Assembly (NCBI GenBank): GCA_046346845.1
Contig: JAXMHH010000001.1
Location: 1 to 64,000, forward strand
DNA from: DSSB01 sp046346845
GTDB lineage: Bacteria > UBA10199 > DSSB01
Length of the DNA: 64,000 nucleotides
Direction: 5' to 3'
Shown here: in pieces, positions 33,601 to 40,264 of the stretch
Numbering within the stretch: position 1 is the stretch's first letter
Layout of the letters: every line of letters begins with the position of its first letter
The notes under the pieces: model-generated
The model's database searches: none
What the model was told of the DNA's origin: nothing
What the model saw: only the letters and a program-made list of their open reading frames with translations
Translations under genes and position numbers: made by a program

Positions 33601-36600
33601 GAAGCCCCCAAGCCCGGACAGTATTCCCGCGAGGAATATTCCAAAATTTGGTTCGGGAAAGAGAACGTCATTTTACCCAAGGCGGATCCCAAAATGCCTC
33701 CCGCCGGCACCTTGCTCACCCCCAAGGAGGTCAGCGAAATCCTCACCGACAGTGGGGCGGAGACCACCAAACTGGGTCTGTTTGAGAAGGCTAAAATCTC
33801 TCCCGAAATCAGCAAATTACCGCCAAAGACTCAACAACTTATTGACCTTTTCTCCGCGCCCTATGAAGTGAGCGGACATTGGATCGAGGCCGACATCAAA
33901 CCCATCGTGGACCTCGTCAATAAGGTAGGGCCGAAGAAGATCGAGGCAATCCTGGAACGCGGCGAGGTTTCTTCGGAGAACCTTTCCCGCCTCCTCGACA
34001 TGGCGACCAACGAGAACTTCCCCGACAAGGCGGCGGCCGTCCGGCATTTCCTGGAGCGGGCCTCGGCGGAGGAGATCGCCTTCCTCACCGACAGCAAGCC
34101 ACAGATGATCGACCGGATCGTCAATTTCAAGTTCCACGTCGACGGCAAGACGGTCACCGGCCTCGACCTCCTGGTCATGGACAATCCCTATCCCGCCCTG
34201 GAGGTCATCACCGGCAAGTCCGCCTATCCCGAGATGGAGGCGAGGCTCTTGGGCGCCATGGCCCTGCGGGAATTTCACCAATCAACGCACTCGGAGGCGG
34301 GCCTGGAGTTTCTGGCCATGTTCGGTGTCGACCCCAGGACCCACGACCACTTCCCGTGGAACGAGGCGGACACCATCGACCGCGCCAAGCTCTACATCGA
34401 GGTTTCGCAATACCGGCGGCGCATCGTCGCCGATTATCAGGCCGCTTTTCCCAACCTGCCCAAGGAGACGATCGACGCCTTCGTCAATGACTTGTGGAAG
34501 ACCCTGCGCACCCAGGATGTCCAGGACACCCATCTTCCGTATACGCCGCACGGTTGGAAACACTCCCTCACCGTCATGGAGGACTCCGCAAAAATTTTCG
34601 ACCAGGCAGGGCCCGTCCGCGAAACCATTATCGCCCAGCTGCGACCCAAATACGGAGACCGAGCCGAGGTCGTCGCGCGGGAATTGGTGAAATTCATCGG
34701 TATCTTTCACGACACCGGCTACGGCTGCCTACACCCGCACGAACACAAGGGCGTGCACGCTCAACGCAGCGGCGAGCTGTTCAAAAGGCAGTTCACCGAG
34801 CACATGGACAAGGTCTTCGGCATCAAGGCCGACGATCCGCTGTTCAACGAGATCTTCCTCGCCATCGAGCGACACGGCGCCGACAAGCCGGGCAAGGCCG
34901 AGTACATGCGGGCCAGCGACAAGGAAAATCCCTTCCTGTTCGTGATCCGCTTGGCCGACAACCTCGACCTTACCAATCGCCGGATGCGGCAGATCCAGCT
35001 CAACCAGCCGGTGATGGCGGCCGCGAAAGAGATGTACCGGCTGGGCGAGTCCGCCGAATTCAAGGCTCTGAGCGGGCCGGAGCAAAAGCGGGAGGTGCAG
35101 AAAATCCGCGACAAGTACGTCCAGCATTTCCAAAACGAGGTGAAGGCGGGCCGGATGAAGGCCGGGGAGGCGAAACGCAACATCAAGTTGCTCGAGCACC
35201 TCAACGAATCCACCTATCCGCATTTCGCCGGGATGGAAAAGGTGATCGGATACCAATTGATCGAGGATCCCAATACCCACCAGCTCACGGTGGAGATCCA
35301 GATGAGCGGTTGGGCGGCGGGCCAGACGGTTTCCGACGCCGGCTATTTGGTCGACCATCCCCTCTACCAGCTCCTGCGTACCTATATCGCGGGCCAGTCG
35401 ATGAGCTACGGCACAGGGCCGGATGGAAGGGGACTGCCCTTGGAGTTTCGCTACCGCGAGACCTTCCGGGCCACGACCCCTGACGGGCATGACCTGCCCT
35501 TGATCCCTGACAACGTCGTCGAATTCAAGCCGACGAAAAAGGGAGAAGCCTCCAAGCCCGCCAAGGTCAAACAGGAAGGGGTCGGCATTCTCGAAGCCAA
35601 CGATCTACCCGCGGCGGCGGATCTCAGGGTTCCAGAACCACCCCTGCGTCTCGGGAAGGACGCACCCAAGTCGAGCTCAGATACCTCGGTTCAGGGCGTC
35701 TTCGATACGGGTGATCGCTCCTTGCCGGGCGCGGTCCTGGTTCCGCACCAAGAGGGCGTCACCGCTTATCCCTTTACCGGCTATAAAAAGCTCGGCGTTT
35801 TGGAGGTCGACACGGCCCATGGGGTGATCAAGCTCCAGCAGGAAGGGAATCCCGAGACGCTTCGCTTTCAATACGACGTCAATAATCCTCCGGAATTCGT
35901 CAAAGGCCTGAAGCCCGGCGACTCCGTGGACGTGCTCCATGGCGGTGGTGGAAGCGCCTTCCCGCCGAAAGGGAAACCTGCCCAGGCGGTGGGGGACGAT
36001 CCCCGCGTCTTGCGCGCGTCGGATCCCAAAGACCTCGGATTGGGCGACATCGAGATCCATGCGCCTGTCGGAAAGAATGTCTTCACCTTCGGGCGCAACG
36101 GCGCAGTGGTGGACGTGGCGATGAACGATGGGGCGGTATCGAAGGTACACGCCACGTTTTACCGCACCGAGGACGGCCAATGGTGGGTGATGGACGGTGC
36201 CATGGGGGCGGGGAACCATCAGGTACAAAGCCGAAACGGACTGACCAAGGTTGGGGCCGATGGCCACGAGACGCCGGTAACCCGCGAAGGCTGGGAGCCC
36301 ATCACGCCCGGCCAGCGCTTGAAGATCGGGAATCACTACTTCGTCTTTCAACCCGGCGAAGCGGCTGGGACGAAACCGGCCCCCATGACGACCGAGGACG
36401 CAACGGCCCCGAATGCGCCCTCCCAGCAGGGAACTGCGGCGAACCCGGACGCTCCCCAAACTGTCCTAACTTCCCACGGTTCCGGCGAAACGCCCTTGAC
36501 CGATTGGACTTCGGTGGCTGGAAGCTTGGAACAAAACTTAATCCCGCTTTCGCAATTGGCCCCGAATGTCGAGGAGCTGAATCTGTTTGTCGGCGACCCC

Positions 36601-39600
36601 GCCAAGCTCGATGCCCGCGCCGATCTGGGCGTGGTGGTCGACGACGGCGCCAATCGTGGCTCGGCGACCTTTTGGGGCAAGCTGCGCCGCGAAGGCGACC
36701 ATTGGCTTTATTATCCGGCCGAACACGCCGAGGCCCAGCCGGTGCGCGACGCCTTATTCGGAAATAAGGTCCCGCGCCCAGATGGTTGGATCGAGATCGG
36801 GGAGGGCGATCGGATCTCGGTCGGCTTCGCCGACTTCCAGATCCGCAACGGAGAGATTGTCCATACCGACGACCTGGGCGCCTTGTCGGTGAAGACGTCC
36901 CTGCATTATCCCGCGGAACTCCCAGCCGTAGCCCGCGTCGGCGACGTGACGGCCACCGTCGTCCAACCGGTGATGACGCATCAGTTCGCTCTGGCGGACG
37001 CGACCCTGTTGGCCGGCAACGTGGACTTCCGCGATCCGATCCCGGTGACAGTCTTGCCCGCCGAGTCGGACCGCGGCTCGATCGCGATGGCCACGACCCA
37101 GGGCAAGGGCTATTCCAAGGCCAATGAAGATTCGCTACTCACCGTCCGCGGCCCTCGCGGCGAGACGATCATCCTGGATGTCGACGGCATGGGCGGTCAC
37201 GGCAACGGTGATGCCGCGGCGCTGTTGGTCAGCGAGGCCTTCGCCTCCGAGATCCCGCGCAGTGGAGACACCGAAACGGCATGGCAGCTTGCCAATGCCG
37301 CCGTACGCCGCTTCAACGGCGCCTTGGAGGAGGGTTATAACCGCGATCAGGCCTTGGATGCGGCCCGGCAGTTGATCGCCGATCCCGCCTCCCATATCGA
37401 CAAGGGCATGGCGGCAGGGGCCGGTGCCGTCGCCGTGCAACTGAAGATCGAACCCCCCGCGCGGCCGGGGGACCCGCACGTCGCCCATTTTGAATGGATC
37501 GGAGATGCCCGCGGCGTGATCCTGCGCAAGGATGGCCAAGGTCGTTGGCAATTGGGATACCGAACGGTGGATGAGGGTGTGCCCACTTATCCGGGCATGC
37601 TGGTTCCCGGACAGGATTACGAGGTGGGAGGAGGGCGTCGCACCCTGGCAATGGCGGTCCACCCGATGGCCAATCGGGTGACCAATTCTCTCGGAACCGA
37701 GGCCAGGGCCGACCCTCAACTCACTCAGCATGGCGAGATCCCCAATCCCAGCGATCCGACCGGCGCCAGTCCGGCCGGGGATAGGTTCTCGCAGGGCATC
37801 GCCTTGCGCGAAGGCGATTTGGTGATCCTGGGTTCCGACGGACTGTGGGAAAATTTCGCCTCGACCAAGGCCCTGCTGGAATTGATCAAAGACGCCAAAA
37901 GCTCCGAAGACGTGACCCGGATCCTGACGGACGAGGCTCATTGGCGCATGGATACACTCTCTCGGGCTAAGAAGGGCATGCTTCCCGAGGAAATTCCCGG
38001 TCTCTACCGCATCGACCGACCGGAGGGCATCGTCTACACGGACCTCCAGGGCAACGTGAAGCGGGCCAAGACGCTTTATATTGACGAGGCCGGCAATGTC
38101 TACGATTCGCCGAACGCGGATCGGCCCGTCGATCATTATAAGAACGATAATTTCAGCATGGCGACCTACTGGCACCAAACTGCCGCCGAAACTCCGCGCG
38201 TCCTGAACGCCCCGGATCCCAAGGACATCGGCCTGCCGGGCAAGGATACCCGGACGCCGCAAGCTCCTGCGTTGGATCCCAAGGCCGTGGCGGACGCGAA
38301 GGGATTCGACGCCAAGCTGGGCGAGCGCCGGCAACGCTTGTCCGAAAAGGCCAAGGGGCTCGGCGAGGTCCAAGGCACGGCGAAGAAGTATGCCCCGGAC
38401 GAGATCGAGGAACTCCTGCACCAGACCTTGGAGCGGGGTCAGCCCTTGGAGCTGGTGACCACTGGCAAGGGCCTGCGCGACGCGGTCGACGAGTACATGG
38501 TCGCCTACGTCAATGAGTTCCAGAACGCCTATCCCAAAGAGATCGAGGCCGCGAAGAACCGCAATCCTTACACCGGCGAGTCCTTCGTCAGCCGCAACCA
38601 GCAGGGCAAGGAGGTCCAGCGTTACGATGCCCTGTACCGTTTCGCCCGGATGCGGATGAATGAAAAACTGGGTCAGCCGATCTTCGGAGAGCCCAGCTTC
38701 CGGCAGAAGGTCTTGGTGGAAAACTTCGTCGCCCGAGCCCTGAAAAAGGACGGCTCCAGTTACGAGAAGGCGAAAGAAAGTCTGCGCGACGAGGCGTTAA
38801 ACCTCAGCGAGGATTTTCAAAAGGCCTTTCTCGCCGCGCCGCCGCACCTGCGCGTCTACCTGGTCTCGGCCCTGGTGGAAGACGGCTGGTCCATTCCCGT
38901 TTCCAACCCGGATGCGGCGATGCGCTTGGTGCAGTTCATCGGCAAGGCGGGCCTGGATCGCGAAATGGGCGTGGCGGTCGATTTTTCCGGCGAGCCGCCG
39001 AAGTACAGCCTGGTGGTCGGCAACTGGGACCAGATCAGCCATCCCGACAACAAGAACGTCTACCTGCCCATCCACAGCCACACCAAGTTTTACCTCAATC
39101 AGCGAGGTAAGGTGATGGGCGTCCAAGACACGATGGTTACGGCCGTCGGAAAGGAGATCAAGCGTTCCGCTACCGTCCTGCCGTCCGATGCGGACCTTGG
39201 CTACATGGGCGAGTTCGCCAACGACCTGGCGAAACGCGGCAAGGACGTGCCGCCGATCTACGACGCCGCCAGCAAGACGCTGAAGGGTTGGGTCCAGCAT
39301 CCCTACGGCATCGCGGAGATTCGGATGCAGGTAGACGGAATGGGCAACGTCATCCACGTCCAGGTCGATTACGGTTTCTACGATCCCAAGCACGTCGACA
39401 CCACCCACGGGGACCGCGCGAAGGCCCTGCAGACCTGGCTCGGCAAGAAATTTCCCAAGGCCAAGGCCAAGGCCGAGTTCAAAAATGTCGAGATCGGCGG
39501 TCTGGAGCAGGGGATGCCTGGCCGGAAGGCCGCCGCGACGAAAGAAAGCGAGCCTGCTGCCGTCCCGAGCAGGGTCGGCATTACCGGAGCACCCAGTAAA

Positions 39601-40242
39601 AATCAAAATAGCCCGCCTCCCGCCATGGACCCGCACACGGCGGTGGACCTGCCGGATTTCGCCAATCGTACCGCCCAGCAGGCCTTCGGCGCCTTCCCCA
39701 AGTCGCTGCGGCGGAACCACCTGTCCGTCATTTTGGCGAAATCCGAGGCCTCGGGGCTGGAGTTCGCTAGCCTGGCGATCGAGGTCGACGGCAAGATGGT
39801 GACGACGGGTGAGAATTACCTGACCTCCCATGCCAAGACCCACGTCGACGGACAGGACCATTACCGGCTTTTTCAGCAGGCCGCCTCCGACCTGCCTACG
39901 GAAGGGGGTATTTCACCTTCCGGCACCCTGAGAATTTACGATTTTCACACCCACCCGACCCGGATCGGACCTTCCTTGCTGATCCGCTCGGTCAATTCCG
40001 TTCACGAAGACGGGCGGCCCTATACGATGACCAACGACAACGATTGGAAGTCCTTTCAAGACCAGTTCCGGCTTTACGTCCAAGAGCTGCGCAAGTCCGG
40101 TTGGACGGGACCCATCGAGATGGTCGCCGGGGCCTTGCCGGCCCAAAATGCCGATTCGGGCGCCTCGCTCGATCCGACCTTGGCCAAGGAACCCTATGTG
40201 ACCGTGACCACGCTGCGGGTCGAGGCTGGCCAATATTATTAA
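24658..40242 (+). CDS. Giant multidomain protein: EF-hand loop, TPRs, FHA domains, HD domain, PP2C phosphatase, HxH modules (5194 aa)
   Basis: One uninterrupted frame of 15.6 kb. Seen in order (approximate residues): perfect EF-hand loop 39-50; TPR-like helices to about 1100; Gly/Ala-rich hydrophobic region 1350-1540; Pro/Thr-rich linker 1980-2110 with a repeated K-P-K-P-Q-P-A-P-D; degenerate FHA 2115-2225; V-D-H-H-G-R near 2663, DHH-like, tentative; HD phosphohydrolase-type domain with H3302, H3351-D3352, D3434; canonical FHA 3780-3905 (R3813, S3828, H3831); a third FHA-like region 3935-4075; PP2C 4140-4500 with D4174, D4176, D4394, D4497; then HSHT 4806-4809 with PSDADL 4842-4847, and HTHP 5097-5100. 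No signal peptide. An ATG at 24685 with AAAAGGA upstream is an equally good start (5185 aa). Last gene of its operon. Function unknown; the domains point to phospho-signalling. Confidence 0.9.
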   Translation: MGIRQKDLSMANGIDSQLGLYGTFQKWLVEAQIPDKEIDRNADGKIDRKEIIGYVLEHFDKFSTQVQKHLQNLQQSFRALGFSDEEARSLLTGETAAGAKRLVEKGKEFEERAKQAKAAGKHKEATALTNNAEKSYRLALVLESKDSHAHRALADLLYRKGECKDGREHAVQAIQNADTKEVSGLLKWAEGLKDEAIRKAKPLNFVAVQLAEVKRYDEAKKLYTDAAKEAEARGDTKAAEAFRLKELWIIDGQYYPDFGNSQAHKLYMALKKEGIPSALISKDFKIAETTVFSYVDSHLEDPRVQAALKDVGLGKLPWAPQKGKVPPEYATPEFEKLSFSQKWSFYHLQQAKAAKGLEARQHELITAIEFDPKSAARVTALADFLLLEKKEPGVASFYYKRALELDPNSVDAKLGMARVAVSEGDLDKALSFFRQPGVKAKAPEEALPVFRNNYERAWANYQIKVQSGEIANDPAAMLELWKAAEDFRGVSAADPAERFADLKLMKQALDAHEYVSQYHGYSSYSKKGDIGVGEDHLGGLRGEYSKGFEDLFALLKNPPADTAWDKKLSYAKMAYQIDRDSKDPDVLQKDLKAWSDLVQSAPSSVIDDATKADQYAQIFNGWLEVRKMVPKPEWDYLSSRKEPEDPVRDAMYEVASRIQAVQGARGKDNNLYTLFNDIIKEENPALLQFISGKGLDDYYETRELAYKTLYQGYGEKDPKKSQALIFQALALYASVHDTGKAYELAENLYKSLPQDATDADRMKLCLKLDQALAALHPAQSGIDIKKVVARREAELATKIYLQAITQPDHGKRVQDLLLVKAYLQTAQEKPADLELMVNGALQSEVDTMTAALMPTPLTPETTPLTGQQRVEYAGYIVLVDQALVSEYPKGDDAKKSFGELKLAHLKLLQAELDSHPELPLAVRLEAGKRLAQTTLSYDAYRTGDKRLFTYDELSDLRKSIETSMGPILDAAMKSPEIEVWFQGFPKDYADKLRERCATDVKYLFHDAMVQGNPGVVAQFNVANISQFVEGAQSAHALLLEAGDSKNPNAMKLRLEAGQLFAQMGLKDRVREAWGDLVFDAQMIPDLKQRQTVLLQWAAAYQQAGMKYDANYVFDRVAEMDVAGNPKEIRDTAKVAAAMKLLNNDDRAGAEAILKDLPDNKMAQDLRLGFNLERKHKRESTVLGILRAEVEAKFKGEQKTAALARLDDIQRMLMTGEAKDLKDAFNKTGSYVGYGATTGISGVFNVFWDSGSYNSYWDYFITNASNPNLSDKEFSGFLLGVANRCIDTTAAENKDYTSATIVSQFLFDDPYYGSEAKKLHDSVPDKARSNARWAMLRNASIIFADSEEEAIKSAALWLIPFGAGAVVGRVARAGWVLWATEGAGAGLELSSLAVRGIGFGIQVTSETGTIVLANMTLESVFTQSLDNWSWKHLGKEGLSMLLVMVLSHGVGAGMGQLGKKMEGVSWLGVAEKEAVQLRQAGKLALNPAARAGFQVLSYSSRVGSFAGIGYLGEVVGLHEKSGRGAMEHLLDSAIMDAQMILAKKVVGGALAKEQVVENPDGTVTVKKVDGLDAMDHLNAKRVEGYRLRLASKELLPVVEGMGLDVQSQEGRIVYNALMAEVAGGQGADKVAARWKAKDVQGYREVVREQLRINPESREGKQMLALLIAYAHGPGRTKPGDPPMSAKELGRAAEEMRTQIKLLVKEAGGGDGPQAKALVNTLLGMALSRGIGPDALAKYAEAAPKYRQALQPMMEGLLGKDGAHSKTGERLINELLGRAVLQGMLRGDSPDQVAKDLGQWQKSISQSGDSLRKTVDGLFGEGFSKTAQGKDWLGQLLVFGLANADSPAQFNAFLGQLQTQAPELRKALADAVDTAFWVGASKAEGSTERSAAMLFAVMNGSTKPEEWGPQLQKFSEGFRDLSILINLKQGKPHDALLQWMLRSGYDLNQMNGLIDAVKNRQVVLKVGADGEVKIVPYEEPKIPEQPAATSKPKPQPAPDATAAKSADSQGDTTKVSKPKPQPAPDTAAAPPIPGQEPQMDSQGGTKVGGRGRKGKIPAPAADSTPTDVLPMAAKGEGGEGVPGRVTGSGGTRAEEPTRVGTGEASDTGPTERDAPKAGFFLTSDGLDSFSVAQGQEKSVLWSSKDAGIPGKAWKVEIKPLGDGEFVIIPLEGDIAIQSGTRWDPATQKNIPLFGPVSRGGTTLADNMMLRFGDVEITYRKPSADAARDLATGSRQAEENIAGNLLEYYAGPHERATLDIFAKRQDAWGEQARLFQEGMKELESKLAEYRKLEADYRKDPSLDKRKTLNDKWAEVESASSALHASRYHLMERNHTWSIQARQVELQPLEVFFGLQEVQAYDKAEGRSSVVFHLDYKSPEMLPGKEGNFNQVATKDFVTGKVEVSDWKTADKLMEAMKSHEGLQITEPLKIDADGKTAKAVVTVDGKTPITLEFSLTEKVEVAQDREARIRADIRVDYETLAMLNGDIQEMKRNLEASKTEKDPGKIEAMKKSGEYVEPAKVAEQEAKIAEYEKILAEAKGTFEATLKAQRRTAGGIPYAEATTAQIGSRNMPEGAGVAAFKPITEIQGKTQKIADAKPSPERIERYVKYLVEKKKMSRADAEVLAQVWAEQVIADARAYQAGRTHIYDTSLPAKPETAHMDAATVDHHGRFANPKNSTEQLIGKMEASLEVVKGDREALDAAAKDAGAMDAARRGLREAGVKKPTEQQVTEIAAAIRELNLKEVTTDNLADGAWSVWIAKNQARILADPALRKRVEAATHFEDFTAFGTEYNPKDPGVRLQAALFQEYGKILKDNGIIGSDRFPPDKAQKVMGEALTAIDQMVFNDRAAEAAAAEFFGQVEAARQAVLEKGLMKDVSVTQGDTQLIFVDLTKLGNFTVFQQWLAIPQAEAVSGKPHSMQVSVVPLGKAKAKDGTATELPITLQIVAIPNGRSLPSGKSMLDVLPKINAAELAKAEALGLVPKEGEAPKPGQYSREEYSKIWFGKENVILPKADPKMPPAGTLLTPKEVSEILTDSGAETTKLGLFEKAKISPEISKLPPKTQQLIDLFSAPYEVSGHWIEADIKPIVDLVNKVGPKKIEAILERGEVSSENLSRLLDMATNENFPDKAAAVRHFLERASAEEIAFLTDSKPQMIDRIVNFKFHVDGKTVTGLDLLVMDNPYPALEVITGKSAYPEMEARLLGAMALREFHQSTHSEAGLEFLAMFGVDPRTHDHFPWNEADTIDRAKLYIEVSQYRRRIVADYQAAFPNLPKETIDAFVNDLWKTLRTQDVQDTHLPYTPHGWKHSLTVMEDSAKIFDQAGPVRETIIAQLRPKYGDRAEVVARELVKFIGIFHDTGYGCLHPHEHKGVHAQRSGELFKRQFTEHMDKVFGIKADDPLFNEIFLAIERHGADKPGKAEYMRASDKENPFLFVIRLADNLDLTNRRMRQIQLNQPVMAAAKEMYRLGESAEFKALSGPEQKREVQKIRDKYVQHFQNEVKAGRMKAGEAKRNIKLLEHLNESTYPHFAGMEKVIGYQLIEDPNTHQLTVEIQMSGWAAGQTVSDAGYLVDHPLYQLLRTYIAGQSMSYGTGPDGRGLPLEFRYRETFRATTPDGHDLPLIPDNVVEFKPTKKGEASKPAKVKQEGVGILEANDLPAAADLRVPEPPLRLGKDAPKSSSDTSVQGVFDTGDRSLPGAVLVPHQEGVTAYPFTGYKKLGVLEVDTAHGVIKLQQEGNPETLRFQYDVNNPPEFVKGLKPGDSVDVLHGGGGSAFPPKGKPAQAVGDDPRVLRASDPKDLGLGDIEIHAPVGKNVFTFGRNGAVVDVAMNDGAVSKVHATFYRTEDGQWWVMDGAMGAGNHQVQSRNGLTKVGADGHETPVTREGWEPITPGQRLKIGNHYFVFQPGEAAGTKPAPMTTEDATAPNAPSQQGTAANPDAPQTVLTSHGSGETPLTDWTSVAGSLEQNLIPLSQLAPNVEELNLFVGDPAKLDARADLGVVVDDGANRGSATFWGKLRREGDHWLYYPAEHAEAQPVRDALFGNKVPRPDGWIEIGEGDRISVGFADFQIRNGEIVHTDDLGALSVKTSLHYPAELPAVARVGDVTATVVQPVMTHQFALADATLLAGNVDFRDPIPVTVLPAESDRGSIAMATTQGKGYSKANEDSLLTVRGPRGETIILDVDGMGGHGNGDAAALLVSEAFASEIPRSGDTETAWQLANAAVRRFNGALEEGYNRDQALDAARQLIADPASHIDKGMAAGAGAVAVQLKIEPPARPGDPHVAHFEWIGDARGVILRKDGQGRWQLGYRTVDEGVPTYPGMLVPGQDYEVGGGRRTLAMAVHPMANRVTNSLGTEARADPQLTQHGEIPNPSDPTGASPAGDRFSQGIALREGDLVILGSDGLWENFASTKALLELIKDAKSSEDVTRILTDEAHWRMDTLSRAKKGMLPEEIPGLYRIDRPEGIVYTDLQGNVKRAKTLYIDEAGNVYDSPNADRPVDHYKNDNFSMATYWHQTAAETPRVLNAPDPKDIGLPGKDTRTPQAPALDPKAVADAKGFDAKLGERRQRLSEKAKGLGEVQGTAKKYAPDEIEELLHQTLERGQPLELVTTGKGLRDAVDEYMVAYVNEFQNAYPKEIEAAKNRNPYTGESFVSRNQQGKEVQRYDALYRFARMRMNEKLGQPIFGEPSFRQKVLVENFVARALKKDGSSYEKAKESLRDEALNLSEDFQKAFLAAPPHLRVYLVSALVEDGWSIPVSNPDAAMRLVQFIGKAGLDREMGVAVDFSGEPPKYSLVVGNWDQISHPDNKNVYLPIHSHTKFYLNQRGKVMGVQDTMVTAVGKEIKRSATVLPSDADLGYMGEFANDLAKRGKDVPPIYDAASKTLKGWVQHPYGIAEIRMQVDGMGNVIHVQVDYGFYDPKHVDTTHGDRAKALQTWLGKKFPKAKAKAEFKNVEIGGLEQGMPGRKAAATKESEPAAVPSRVGITGAPSKNQNSPPPAMDPHTAVDLPDFANRTAQQAFGAFPKSLRRNHLSVILAKSEASGLEFASLAIEVDGKMVTTGENYLTSHAKTHVDGQDHYRLFQQAASDLPTEGGISPSGTLRIYDFHTHPTRIGPSLLIRSVNSVHEDGRPYTMTNDNDWKSFQDQFRLYVQELRKSGWTGPIEMVAGALPAQNADSGASLDPTLAKEPYVTVTTLRVEAGQYY

Positions 40243-40264
40243 GGAGCCGTTGCGGTGTCGTAGC

